From contig NZ_JACIDH010000002.1 of the NCBI RefSeq assembly GCF_014196255.1, positions 1 to 64,000 of the forward strand: DNA of 64,000 nt, read 5' to 3'. A program made the position numbers and the translations under genes. Below are positions 1 through 8,444 of the stretch, in pieces; the first letter of the stretch is position 1; each line of letters starts with the position of its first letter. This stretch comes from Sphingomonas pseudosanguinis. Lineage in GTDB: Bacteria > Pseudomonadota > Alphaproteobacteria > Sphingomonadales > Sphingomonadaceae. The notes under the pieces were generated by a model that was not told where the DNA came from, did not search any database, and was given only the letters and a program-made list of their open reading frames with translations.

Positions 1-34
1 AAGGCCGACTGTTTGCCTAACCGCGCTCTATCGC

Positions 35-89
35 TTTTTTTTTTTCCCCCCCCCCCCCCCCCCCCGGGGGGGGGGGGGCGGGGGGGGGG
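35..89. other. Homopolymer block, probable sequence artefact
   Basis: Eleven T, then twenty C, then thirteen G, one C and about ten G follow each other. No biological element looks like this. Long C and G runs are typical of failed or no-signal reads, or of a contig end. The bases should not be trusted and the true neighbour of the hexuronate operon on this side is unknown. Confidence 0.8.
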
Positions 90-91
90 CC

Positions 92-415
92 GCTTCCCCA
101 GGCGAACAGTTCGCGGCGATGCCCCACCCCAACCCCTCCCCTGAAGGGGAGGGGCTCGCGTTGACTCGGCGCAATGTCATCACGCTCTAAATGGATCTGC
201 TCAACAGCCGCATGGTCGGCGCTGCCGTTGGCATGGTGGGACCCCAGGCTTGGGTTGGTGGCGTCTCATTCACGCTGTCGATCGGGCTGCGCGCGGAGGC
301 GTGGCGCTATGATCCGCTCTTTGCGATGCTGGCCGCGTTCGATCTGGACGCCGCGGCTTTTTGCAGACGGCCCGAGCCAAGCTCCGCCGCTCATCCAAGG
401 GAAGCTAAGGGCTCA
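92..415. other. Non-coding or unassigned stretch at the window start
   Basis: No gene can be supported with confidence. A perfect 10-bp hairpin (133-154) resembles the ends of the dispersed repeat seen at 4553, 14926, 45321 and 48173. A plus-strand frame from the ATG at 191 to 466 starts MDLLNSRMVGAAVGMVG, but it runs into the 3' end of the uxuB-like gene on the other strand and has no recognised domain. It could be a gene remnant. Confidence 0.4.
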
Positions 416-1801
416 TCACCGCCGTGCGGCTATCAGGTCCGTCAGCACCTGCAGGTCCTGCTCTGACGCGGTCCAGTGGGATGCGAACAGGCCGCCGGCA
501 CCGAACAGCGCCGCCGCGATGCTTTCACGGCCCGCCTTGCCCCAGATGGCGTTTAGTTGCTCGGCCATCGGATCGTCGACCGGCCCGTTGTCACCGCGCA
601 CATGGATGATCCACGCCGCGAGCGCCGTCAGCGTCGCCGGGCAATCCTGCCCGCGCGCACGGTTGACGGTCAGGCTTTCCAGCCAGCGCTGGCCGATCTT
701 CTGCGATCCGTCCATGGCGATCTGGGCCAGCCGGTGCGGCAGGGCGGTGTTGCGGAACCGGGCGAGCAGCGCATCGGCATAAGCGTCGAGGTCTTGACCG
801 AGCGCGGCGGCGATCGTGCGCGCCGCCTCCACCCGCATCAGCCGTTCGACCAGCGGGAACAGTGCGGGATCGGCGACCGCCTGATGGACATAGCTGTGCC
901 CTGCCGCCAGCCCGAGATAGGCCAGCGCCGAATGCGCGCCGTTCAGCATGCGCAGCTTGGCGGTCTCATAGGGGCGCACGTCGTCGACCATTTCCGCTTC
1001 CACCCGGTCCCAGCCGGGGCGGGGGGTGGCGAAGCGATCCTCGATCACCCATTGGCGGAACGGCTCGGTCACCACCGCCGCCTCGTCGCGAAGCCCCAGC
1101 CGTTCGGCGGCGGAAGCGTAATCCGATTCTTGCGTCGCGGGCACGATGCGATCGACCATCGTCGAGGGGCAGGCGCATTCGCGGGCGAACCAGGCCGCCT
1201 CCTCGGGTGCATGGCGCTCGCAATAGGTCTGGAGCAACTCGCCCAGCACCCGGCCATTGTCCGCCAGATTGTCGCAGGACAGGATGGTCAGTCCGCCGAT
1301 GCCGCTCAGGCGTCGCGCGCGCATCGCGGTGGCGAGGATGGTGTAAATCGTCTGCCCCCGATGCGCGGCGTCCAAGTCGAGCCGACCATCGGGGCCGCGC
1401 AGATAGCCCTTTTCGGTGACGGTCAGCGTCACGATCCGCGTCGAGGCCGCCGCCAGCGTCGCGGCCAGCGCGCCGGGGTTTTCGGGCGCGACGATGACAT
1501 CGCGGACCGCGCCGATGATCCGGATTTCGTCGCCCGAAGGACCGCCACGCGTGGTGACCGAATAGAGACCGTCCTGCGGCACCATCGTGTCGCGTACCTG
1601 GGGCGAGCGGAGCGATACGCCGGTGATCGCCCAGTCGCGGTCGCCCGCCGCCATGGCGTCGTCGGTGAAGACCGCCTGATGCGCGCGGTGAAAGGCGCCA
1701 ATGCCCAGATGGACGATCCCGGTCGCCTGCGCCGCACGGTCATAGGCGGGGCGCGCCACATCGGGGCGAAGCTGCGCCAGGGTTGCGGAAGACAGTCTCA
1801 T
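416..1801 (-). CDS. uxuB: Mannitol dehydrogenase family protein, probable fructuronate reductase
   Basis: Predicted NAD-dependent reductase that interconverts D-fructuronate and D-mannonate. The N-terminal part has the Rossmann region (GIVHLGIGAFHRAHQ) and the middle and C-terminal parts match the mannitol dehydrogenase family, including LRMLNGAHSALAYLG. The protein is 461 residues. I start it at the ATG that overlaps the uxaC stop codon as ATGA (1798-1801), because the frame could be extended 21 codons further only into uxaC. Its place behind uxuA and uxaC supports fructuronate over mannitol or altronate; tagaturonate reductase is the alternative. Confidence 0.88.
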   Translation of the reverse strand: MRLSSATLAQLRPDVARPAYDRAAQATGIVHLGIGAFHRAHQAVFTDDAMAAGDRDWAITGVSLRSPQVRDTMVPQDGLYSVTTRGGPSGDEIRIIGAVRDVIVAPENPGALAATLAAASTRIVTLTVTEKGYLRGPDGRLDLDAAHRGQTIYTILATAMRARRLSGIGGLTILSCDNLADNGRVLGELLQTYCERHAPEEAAWFARECACPSTMVDRIVPATQESDYASAAERLGLRDEAAVVTEPFRQWVIEDRFATPRPGWDRVEAEMVDDVRPYETAKLRMLNGAHSALAYLGLAAGHSYVHQAVADPALFPLVERLMRVEAARTIAAALGQDLDAYADALLARFRNTALPHRLAQIAMDGSQKIGQRWLESLTVNRARGQDCPATLTALAAWIIHVRGDNGPVDDPMAEQLNAIWGKAGRESIAAALFGAGGLFASHWTASEQDLQVLTDLIAARR

Positions 1802-3210
1802 ATCCGGTACGCCTTTCGGACCAGCGTGCTGGTCAATTCCTGCGCCAGTTCGGCGGCTTCCCAATCCTCGATCCGGTGCTCGGCGACGAGCCGCGCGAGG
1901 AACGCGCAGTCGACGCGCCGCGCGACGTCATGCCGCGCGGGGATCGAGAGGAAGGCGCGGGTGTCGTCGTTGAAGCCGACCGTGTTGCGGAACCCGGCGG
2001 TCTCGGTCGTCATCTCGCGGAAGCGGCGCATCCCCTCCGGACTGTCATGGAACCACCAGGCAGGGCCGAGCTTCAGGCAGGGATAATGGCCCGCCAGCGG
2101 CGCCAGCTCGCGCGCATAGACGCTTTCGTCCAGCGTGAAGAGGATGATGGTCAGGTCGGGTTCGTTGCCGACCACGTCGAGCATGGGTTTCAGCGCCTGA
2201 ACATATTCGGTGCGCACCGGAATGTCCGCGCCCTTGTCGCGACCATGGCTGGCGAACAGGCCGGCATTGTGGTTGCGGAACGATCCGGGATGGATCTGCA
2301 TCACCATGCCGTCCTCGACGCTCATCTTCGCCATCTCGGTCAGCATCTGCGCGCGGAACAGCTCGGCATCGGCGGCGTCCCAGCGGTTGCCGACGATCCG
2401 GGCGAACAGCGCCTCGCACTCCGCCTGCGACAGATTGGCGGTGCGCGCGGTCGGATGGCCGTGATCGGTCGCGGTCGCACCGGCCGCACGGAAATCGGCG
2501 CGACGCTTGGCGTGTGCGGCGAGGTAGCCCGACCAGCTATGGACGTCCTCGCCGGTCAGCGCGGCGAACGTCTCCAGCGCGCCGGCGAACTGCTCATGCT
2601 CGACATCGATCACGCCATCGGGGCGATAGGTGGTGACGACCCGGCCGCCCCAGCCCGAAGCGCGGATCGCATGATGCGCGTCGAGACTATCCTGCGCCCC
2701 CTCGGTAGTGGCGAGGAAGTCGATGCGGAACCGGTCGAACAGCGCGCGCGGACGAAAGGCGTCGGTGGCGAGCTGCGCGTTGATCATATCGTAATAATGA
2801 TCGGCGGTGTCGGCCTCCAGCCGGACATCGATGCCGAACACCTCGGCAAAGACATGGTCGAGCCACATCCGCGTCGGCGTGCCGCGAAACAGGTCGTAAT
2901 GCGCCGCGAAGGTGCGCCAGGCGGCGCGGGGATCGGTCGCCGGCGTGCCGCCGCGATGCGGGATCGCGAGCGCGTCGAGCGAGACGCCCTGCGAATAGAG
3001 CATGCGGAAGACATAATGATCGGGCGCGAGCAGCAGGGTGGTCGCATTTTCCCATGGCGCATCGGTCGCGAACCAATGCGGATCGGTATGGCCGTGCGGG
3101 CTGACGATCGGCAGGTCGCGGATGCCGGCATAAAGCGTGCGGGCGATGGCACGGGTGTCCGGATCGGCGGGGAACAGCCGGTCGGGATGGAGTTCCAGCG
3201 GTCGCGTCAT
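1798..3210 (-). CDS. uxaC: Glucuronate (uronate) isomerase
   Basis: Isomerises D-glucuronate to D-fructuronate, and galacturonate to tagaturonate, as the cytoplasmic entry step of hexuronate breakdown. The 470 residues equal the length of the Escherichia coli enzyme. The amidohydrolase-like metal site is visible near the N-terminus (SPHGHTDPHWFA), and QIHPGSFRNHN and LKLGPAWWFHDSPEG are family signatures further on. Both ends overlap the neighbours by ATGA (upstream uxuA, downstream uxuB), so the three genes are probably translationally coupled in one operon. Confidence 0.95.
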   Translation of the reverse strand: MTRPLELHPDRLFPADPDTRAIARTLYAGIRDLPIVSPHGHTDPHWFATDAPWENATTLLLAPDHYVFRMLYSQGVSLDALAIPHRGGTPATDPRAAWRTFAAHYDLFRGTPTRMWLDHVFAEVFGIDVRLEADTADHYYDMINAQLATDAFRPRALFDRFRIDFLATTEGAQDSLDAHHAIRASGWGGRVVTTYRPDGVIDVEHEQFAGALETFAALTGEDVHSWSGYLAAHAKRRADFRAAGATATDHGHPTARTANLSQAECEALFARIVGNRWDAADAELFRAQMLTEMAKMSVEDGMVMQIHPGSFRNHNAGLFASHGRDKGADIPVRTEYVQALKPMLDVVGNEPDLTIILFTLDESVYARELAPLAGHYPCLKLGPAWWFHDSPEGMRRFREMTTETAGFRNTVGFNDDTRAFLSIPARHDVARRVDCAFLARLVAEHRIEDWEAAELAQELTSTLVRKAYRI

Positions 3211-4391
3211 CGTCCATTCGCCTTTCTATGCAGCAGCCCGCGTTCCAGCCCGCGCAATTCGGCCAGTCCGCGCATCCGCCCAAGCAGCGAATAGCCGGGA
3301 TTGGTGACCTTGGTCAGGTCGTCGATCATCTGATGGCCGTGATCGGGGCGCATGACGATCGACCGATTCTCGCGTTGCTGAAGCCGGACGATCTCGTCCA
3401 CCACTTCGACCATATCCGCGCTCCCTTCCAGATGCGCCGCCTCGTGAAAGGCACCGTTCGGCTCGCGCTGAACGCTGCGAAGGTGGAAGAAGCCGATCCG
3501 CGATCCCAGCCGCTGGACCATGCCGGGCAGGTCGTTGTCCGCGCGGACCCCGAACGAACCGGTGCAGAAGCACAGGCCGTTGGCCGCACTCGGCACCGCA
3601 TCGAACAACGCGGTGACATCCGCCTCGGTGCTGACCATGCGCGGCAGGCCGAAAATGGGGAAGGGGGGATCATCGGGATGGACCACCAGCTGGATACCGC
3701 ATTCCTCCGCGACGGGGCACATCGCCTCCAGAAAGGCGATATGGTTGGCGCGCAACCGCTCGGGGCCGGTATCGGCATAGGTCTGGATCGCAGCCAGGAA
3801 CTGGCCGGAGGTGAAGCTCTCCTCGCTGCCGGGCAGGCCGGCGATGATCGTGCGCTCCAGATGCCGGCGGGCGTCATCGTCCATCGCGGCGTGGCGGCGC
3901 GCGGCGGCCTCGATCGTCTCCGGCGTATAATCGCCGGCCGCACCGGGGCGACGCAGGATATGGATGTCATAGGCCGCCACCGCCTCCAGCTCGAAGCGCA
4001 GCGCGCGCGCGCCATCAGGCAATTCCCAGGCGAGGTCGGTGCGGGTCCAGTCGAGCAATGGCATGAAGTTATAAGTGACGGTGGTGATGCCCTCGGCCGC
4101 CAGATGGCGCAGCGTCGCCGCGTAGTTGTCGAACAGCTCGTCGCGCTCCGGGCCGGCGGTCTTGATCGCCTCGTGCACCGGCACACTCTCCACCGTGGTC
4201 CAGGCGAGCCCCGCCGCCTCGATGAGCGCGCGGTGCGCGGCGATCTCGGCGCGCGGCCAGACCACGCCGTTGGGCAGGTGATGGAGCGCAGTGACCACCT
4301 CGGTCGCGCCCGCCTGCCGGATATGCGCCAGGGGTATGGGATCGCTGGGGCCGAACCAGCGCATCGCCTGGGTCATCAGTCTGGAAGGCAT
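3207..4391 (-). CDS. uxuA: D-mannonate dehydratase
   Basis: Dehydrates D-mannonate to 2-keto-3-deoxygluconate, the substrate of the divergent kdgK product. The N-terminus MRWFGPSDPIPLAHIRQAG and the stretch AGATEVVTALHHLPNG are typical of UxuA, and HPDDPPFPIFGLPR and RPDHGHQM carry metal-binding histidines. Length is 394 residues, as in E. coli. The start at 4391 has an AGGA about ten bases upstream; ATGs at 4376 and 4364 are possible. It is the first gene of the uxuA-uxaC-uxuB operon. No regulator or hexuronate transporter lies beside it in this window. Confidence 0.94.
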   Translation of the reverse strand: MPSRLMTQAMRWFGPSDPIPLAHIRQAGATEVVTALHHLPNGVVWPRAEIAAHRALIEAAGLAWTTVESVPVHEAIKTAGPERDELFDNYAATLRHLAAEGITTVTYNFMPLLDWTRTDLAWELPDGARALRFELEAVAAYDIHILRRPGAAGDYTPETIEAAARRHAAMDDDARRHLERTIIAGLPGSEESFTSGQFLAAIQTYADTGPERLRANHIAFLEAMCPVAEECGIQLVVHPDDPPFPIFGLPRMVSTEADVTALFDAVPSAANGLCFCTGSFGVRADNDLPGMVQRLGSRIGFFHLRSVQREPNGAFHEAAHLEGSADMVEVVDEIVRLQQRENRSIVMRPDHGHQMIDDLTKVTNPGYSLLGRMRGLAELRGLERGLLHRKANGR

Positions 4392-4846
4392 GGGCGACTA
4401 ATCCTGTAGATGGGTACGAACCGATCGGGGCGGAGCAGGACGCCCGCCAAATGCGAAATTGGTATGACCGATATTTTTTCCCCTGTCATCTGGTCCAACC
4501 AATTTTCCTTTTTGGCAATGTGATCGGATCGACATCCGGGTAGCCACACTTTCCTGCCCGGTAAGGGGAGGGGGACCATCCGAAGGATGGTGGAGGGGTG
4601 TCCCCGATCGTGATTGCGATCCAACATCTTGTACCGGGACACCCCTCCGTCAGGTCTGAGGCCTGCACCTCCCCTTAAAGGGGAGGAATTGGGTGAGCAT
4701 CGATCTCGCTCAGCCATTCCATGGGGAACCCGCGGGGCTCGGTGTTCACCCGGATGTTTCACCATCCTATCTTACCAATTGCGCCATGCTGGCCAATCCC
4801 GCACGGCATGGTTAGACAGGGCTAAGGTACGACAGGGAGAGACAGG
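4392..4846. other. Divergent intergenic region between uxuA and kdgK
   Basis: This 455-base region must carry the promoters of both divergent transcripts. A copy of the dispersed repeat fills 4553-4690. The sequence next to uxuA (about 4450-4520) is AT-richer than the surroundings, as expected of a promoter. I could not assign an operator. Confidence 0.5.
4553..4690. repeat. Dispersed repeat family A, copy 1
   Basis: Two facing halves are visible: a left half ending in TGGAGGGGTGTCCCC and a right half GGACACCCCTCCGTCAGG followed by a short palindrome (TGAGGCCTGCA) and CCTCCCCTTAAAGGGGAGG. The same arrangement recurs at 14926-15304, 45321-45436 and 48173-48367. Confidence 0.85.
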
Positions 4847-5779
4847 ATGCGGGCGGTCATCATCGGCGAGGGCATGATCGAACTGTCCGGTGGCGGCGAG
4901 ATGGGCGGCACGGCGCGCGGCCAGGGCTGGCGGCTGAGCTATGGCGGGGACACGCTCAACACCGCGTTGCACATGGCGCGTTCGGGGGCAGAGGTCGCCT
5001 ATGCCACCGCGCTCGGGACCGATCCCTTCAGCGACGATCTGCTCCGTGCCTGGGCGGATGACGGTCTCGACGTGTCGATGGTGCTGCGCGACCCCAGTCG
5101 GATGCCCGGCCTTTATGCGATCCGGACCGATGCGTCGGGCGAGCGCAGCTTCGCTTATTGGCGCAGCGACAGCGCGGCGCGGCGCTTCTTCGAATTGCCC
5201 GATGCGGCCACGCTGCTGCCGCGGGCGATGGCGGCGGACCTGTTCTATTTCTCGTTGATCAGTCTGGCCGTCCTGCCCGAGGACGGCCGCCATGCGCTGC
5301 TCGATGTCGCACGGCAATTGCGGGCGGCGGGACGGACCGTGGCGTTCGACGGCAATTACCGCCCCATTTTGTGGCGCGATCCCGGCGAGGCCGCGCATTG
5401 GCGCGACGCGGCGATCGGCTGTACAACGATCGGGCTGCCGACCGCCGAGGATGAAGCGCTGCTGAGCGGCGAGCCGGATGCCGCGGCGGTCGAGGCGCAT
5501 TGGCGCGCGGCCGGCGCACAGGAGATGGTGGTGAAGATGGGCGCGGCCGGCTGCCGGCTGACCGGGGGGCAGGTCGTCGCGCCTGCCGCATCGCTGGTCC
5601 CCGTCGATACGAGCGGCGCGGGCGATGCCTTCAACGCGGCCTATCTGCTGGCACGGATGGCGGGGAAGCCGCCGGTCGAGGCGGCGGCGGCGGGCCATCG
5701 CCTGGCGGGCTGGGTGATCCAACGGCGCGGCGCGGTGCCCGACCGCGACGCCGAGGCACCCTATTCGCGTCTGGAATGA
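4847..5779 (+). CDS. kdgK: 2-dehydro-3-deoxygluconokinase (PfkB family)
   Basis: Phosphorylates 2-keto-3-deoxygluconate with ATP to give KDPG, which the eda product encoded at 48.6 kb cleaves. PfkB features are clear: an N-terminal substrate region with GGDTLNTALHMARSG, and the C-terminal signature DTSGAGDAFNAAYLLARM with the catalytic Asp near residue 256. Length is 310 residues. A GGGAG motif stands about nine bases before the ATG. It is transcribed away from uxuA, so control is probably shared through the intergenic region but by a separate promoter. Confidence 0.92.
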   Translation: MRAVIIGEGMIELSGGGEMGGTARGQGWRLSYGGDTLNTALHMARSGAEVAYATALGTDPFSDDLLRAWADDGLDVSMVLRDPSRMPGLYAIRTDASGERSFAYWRSDSAARRFFELPDAATLLPRAMAADLFYFSLISLAVLPEDGRHALLDVARQLRAAGRTVAFDGNYRPILWRDPGEAAHWRDAAIGCTTIGLPTAEDEALLSGEPDAAAVEAHWRAAGAQEMVVKMGAAGCRLTGGQVVAPAASLVPVDTSGAGDAFNAAYLLARMAGKPPVEAAAAGHRLAGWVIQRRGAVPDRDAEAPYSRLE

Positions 5780-5882
5780 GGGGCCGACGCCCGTCGCCAA
5801 ACGGGCTATCCCATGCGATCAATGGCAGAGCCGCGTGTTTTCAACCCGTTGCGCAATGACGGAGCTTGCTGCATAACGGCCT

Positions 5883-6560
5883 ATGACACAACGGTTACAA
5901 ACGCCGCAGCCGCTTGACCGCATTCAGCAGAACTGGCTCGCAACCACCGAACGTCGGATCTTGAACTGGCTGTGCGCCAGGATGCCCGCCGCTATGACTC
6001 CCGACCGACTGACCGCGATCGGCATGGCCGGGGCCGCGCTGGTCTTTGTCGGCTATGTTGCCAGCAATATGGGGCCGGGCTGGCTGTTGCTGGCGCTGGC
6101 CGGTTATGCGGTGCAGTGGTTCGGCGACTCGCTCGACGGCAGTCTGGCGCGCTATCGCAAGATCGAGCGGCCATCCTATGGCTATTTCCTCGATCACAGC
6201 TGTGACGGGCTGGCCAATCTGATGATCGTGCTGGGCATCGGCCTGTCGCCCTTTGTCGGCATGAACGTCGCGCTGATCGCGCTGGCCGGCTATTTCCTGA
6301 TGTCGATGCACGCCTTCCTCGCCGCGCGGGTGATCGGCGAACTGCGGCTATCCTATATGGCGGCGGGGCCGACCGAGCTTCGCCTGTTCCTGATGCTGTT
6401 GACGGTCGCGATGATGTTCGACGATCCGACCAAGGACCTGATCGGCAATGTCTCGGGCTTCGACATCTTGATCGGCGGGATCGGCGGCGGCCTGATCCTA
6501 CTGTTCGTCATCCAGACCTTCGCGGTCGCCAAGCAGCTGGCGGTGACCGACCGGCGTTGA
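5883..6560 (+). CDS. CDP-alcohol phosphatidyltransferase family membrane protein
   Basis: Integral membrane enzyme of phospholipid head-group transfer. The family motif D-x2-D-G-x2-A-R-x8-G-x3-D-x3-D is complete, beginning DSLDGSLARYRK near residue 82 and ending with GYFLDHSCD. Several hydrophobic membrane segments surround it. The 225-residue protein could be a phosphatidylglycerophosphate, phosphatidylinositol-type or phosphatidylcholine synthase; the acceptor alcohol cannot be read from the sequence. It is not part of an obvious operon and ends at a hairpin shared with the convergent tyrS. Confidence 0.85.
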   Translation: MTQRLQTPQPLDRIQQNWLATTERRILNWLCARMPAAMTPDRLTAIGMAGAALVFVGYVASNMGPGWLLLALAGYAVQWFGDSLDGSLARYRKIERPSYGYFLDHSCDGLANLMIVLGIGLSPFVGMNVALIALAGYFLMSMHAFLAARVIGELRLSYMAAGPTELRLFLMLLTVAMMFDDPTKDLIGNVSGFDILIGGIGGGLILLFVIQTFAVAKQLAVTDRR

Positions 6561-6566
6561 CCCATG

Positions 6567-6593
6567 CCGGTCGTCGTCGATGACGACGACCGG
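6567..6593. terminator. Bidirectional terminator-like hairpin
   Basis: A perfect 12-bp inverted repeat (CCGGTCGTCGTC with its complement) and a 3-base loop sit between the convergent phosphatidyltransferase gene and tyrS. No T-run follows on either strand. Confidence 0.65.
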
Positions 6594-6610
6594 TCGAGGC
6601 GATCAGCGGC

Positions 6611-7837
6611 TCAGCCCGCGGTCAGCAGACCGTGATGCTTCTTGCCCGAGGACAGCTTCACCGGCTCTGCGCCGATGGCGATGACGGCGTTCTCATCCAC
6701 CACCTTCTCGCCATCAATGCGCGCACCGCCGCCAGCGATCAGGCGGCGCGCCTCGCCCTTCGACTTGGCGAAGCCCAGTCCGATCAGCGCATCGACGATT
6801 CCGATCGATCCGCCCGCCACCGCATAACTCGGCAGCGCGGCGCCGGCGGCGCCTTCCTCGAACGTCCGACGCGCCGTCTCGGCGGCTTCGTCGGCGGCGG
6901 CGCGGCCCCGGCACATGGCGGTCGCCTCATTCGCCAGGATCTTCTTGGCCTCGTTGATCTCGGCACCTTCCAGCGTTTCGAGGCGCGCGATCTCGTCCAG
7001 CGGCAGGTCGGTAAACAGGCGCAGGAAGCGGCCGACGTCGCGGTCGTCGGTGTTGCGCCAGAACTGCCAGTAATCGAAATGCGGCAACTGGTCCTCGTGC
7101 AGCCAGACCGCGCCGGCCATGGTCTTGCCCATCTTGCCGCCGTCCGCCGTGGTGATCAGCGGGGTGGTGACGCCGAACACTTCGGTCCCGTCCATGCGGC
7201 GGGCCAGCTCGATACCGTTGACGATGTTGCCCCACTGGTCGGACCCGCCCATCTGCAGGCGGCAGCCATGGCGCTGCGCCAGCTCGCGGAAGTCATAGGC
7301 CTGGAGGATCATATAGTTGAATTCGAGGAAGCTGAGCGACTGCTCGCGGTCGAGGCGCAGCTTCACCGAGTCGAACGACAGCATCCGGTTGACCGAGAAA
7401 TGCTGCCCTACCTCACGCAGGAAGGGGATATATTCCAGCGCGTCGAGCCAGTCGGCATTGTCGACCATCACCGCATCGGTGGGGCCGTCGCCAAAGGTCA
7501 GGAAGCGTTCGAAGATACGCTTGATCGAGGCGACATTGGCCTTGATCCCGTCTTCGCCGAGCAGCTTGCGCGCCTCGTCCTTGAAGCTGGGATCGCCGAT
7601 CTTGCCGGTGCCGCCGCCCATCAGCACGATCGGCTTGTGCCCGGTCTGCTGCATCCGGCGCAGGAGCATGATCTGCACCAGGCTGCCGACGTGCAGCGAT
7701 GGGGCGGTAGGATCGAAGCCGATATAGCCGGGTACCACCTGCGTAGAGGCCAGCCGGTCGAGCGCGGCGGCGTCGGTCATCTGGTGGACGTAGCCCCGGT
7801 CATCCAGGGTGCGAAGCAGGTCGGACTGGTACGTCAT
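6611..7837 (-). CDS. tyrS: Tyrosyl-tRNA synthetase
   Basis: Class I aminoacyl-tRNA synthetase that charges tRNA-Tyr. The HIGH-type motif reads PSLHVGSLV (residues 47-55) and the KMSKS-type motif reads GKMGKT near residue 235. [16 protein letters not shown] and MGGSDQWGN form the tyrosine pocket typical of the bacterial enzyme. The last ~65 residues form an S4-type RNA-binding domain ([18 protein letters not shown]). Length is 408 residues. Its stop lies close to the shared hairpin at 6567-6593. Confidence 0.96.
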   Translation of the reverse strand: MTYQSDLLRTLDDRGYVHQMTDAAALDRLASTQVVPGYIGFDPTAPSLHVGSLVQIMLLRRMQQTGHKPIVLMGGGTGKIGDPSFKDEARKLLGEDGIKANVASIKRIFERFLTFGDGPTDAVMVDNADWLDALEYIPFLREVGQHFSVNRMLSFDSVKLRLDREQSLSFLEFNYMILQAYDFRELAQRHGCRLQMGGSDQWGNIVNGIELARRMDGTEVFGVTTPLITTADGGKMGKTMAGAVWLHEDQLPHFDYWQFWRNTDDRDVGRFLRLFTDLPLDEIARLETLEGAEINEAKKILANEATAMCRGRAAADEAAETARRTFEEGAAGAALPSYAVAGGSIGIVDALIGLGFAKSKGEARRLIAGGGARIDGEKVVDENAVIAIGAEPVKLSSGKKHHGLLTAG

Positions 7838-7892
7838 GATGGCGATCCGTTACACCGCCGTTCCGCGTTCGTCACCCTCCGCCGATACAAAT

Positions 7893-7923
7893 GGAGCGCG
7901 GGTGGACGGACCACCCGCGCTCC
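7893..7923 (-). terminator. Terminator-like hairpin after the Arg-rich gene
   Basis: Two perfect 13-bp arms (7893-7905 and 7911-7923) with a 5-base loop lie just after the stop of the Arg-rich gene and ahead of tyrS on the minus strand. A short T-rich stretch (ATTTGTAT) follows on that strand. Confidence 0.7.
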
Positions 7924-7946
7924 TCTGTTACGGCCCTAATCGGGGC

Positions 7947-8369
7947 TTAGCGGCAGACGGTGCGCCCGCCCCGTTCGACATAGGTGCAGGGACGATAGCC
8001 CGAACCCCGGCCGGTATAGTTGGTATAGTCGCCCTGCGAGCGGGGATCGACATAGCCCGGGTTGCGGCGCGCGCGGTCATATTCGCGCGCGACCCGCGCA
8101 TCGCGGCGCGCCTGCCAACCGTTACCGCGCCAGCCCCGGTCGTCGCGCCATCCGCGACGCTCACCGCGCCAGTCGCCACGGTCGCCTCGACGGTCGTCGC
8201 GCCAGTCGCGCCGCTCGTCACGCCATTCGCGGCGATCCCGATCGCGGTCGTAACGCGGTCCGTCGCGCCAGGACTGGGCCTGCGCCTCCGATACGGGAAG
8301 CGCAGTGGTGGTCGCCACGCCGGCGACCGAAAGGCCCAGAATGGCAAAGACATGCAGGAATTTCTTCAT
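7947..8369 (-). CDS. Secreted Arg/Asp-rich protein of unknown function
   Basis: I do not recognise a named family. Residues 1-32 form a signal peptide (MKKFLHVFAILGLSVAG through the AQA cleavage region). The middle is a low-complexity tract of repeated RDxR, WRDDRR, WRGERR units, about half Arg and Asp, which resembles the charged stretch of periplasmic RcnB-like proteins but lacks their C-terminal domain. The C-terminus holds two Cys (RPCTYVERGGRTVC). I start at the ATG at 8369 because AAGGAG stands about seven bases upstream; the longer frame has no such site. Confidence 0.7.
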   Translation of the reverse strand: MKKFLHVFAILGLSVAGVATTTALPVSEAQAQSWRDGPRYDRDRDRREWRDERRDWRDDRRGDRGDWRGERRGWRDDRGWRGNGWQARRDARVAREYDRARRNPGYVDPRSQGDYTNYTGRGSGYRPCTYVERGGRTVCR

Positions 8370-8444
8370 ACGCCAACTCCTTCGGGGCAACGGCCCCATG
8401 CCGGCATTTAACCGGCAAGGCGCTGTCGCGTTCCTTAACGGGGG

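Noticed and set aside
557..2086. Long plus-strand open frames opposite uxuB and uxaC
   Set aside because: They are GC-rich shadows of well-supported minus-strand enzymes and have no family features or ribosome binding sites.
4728..4800. A tRNA-like stretch on the minus strand (GGCGCAATTGGTAAGATAGG and GGGTTCCCCATGG)
   Set aside because: The T-loop consensus is not met, the anticodon loop has six bases and the acceptor ends do not pair well, so it does not fold as a normal tRNA.
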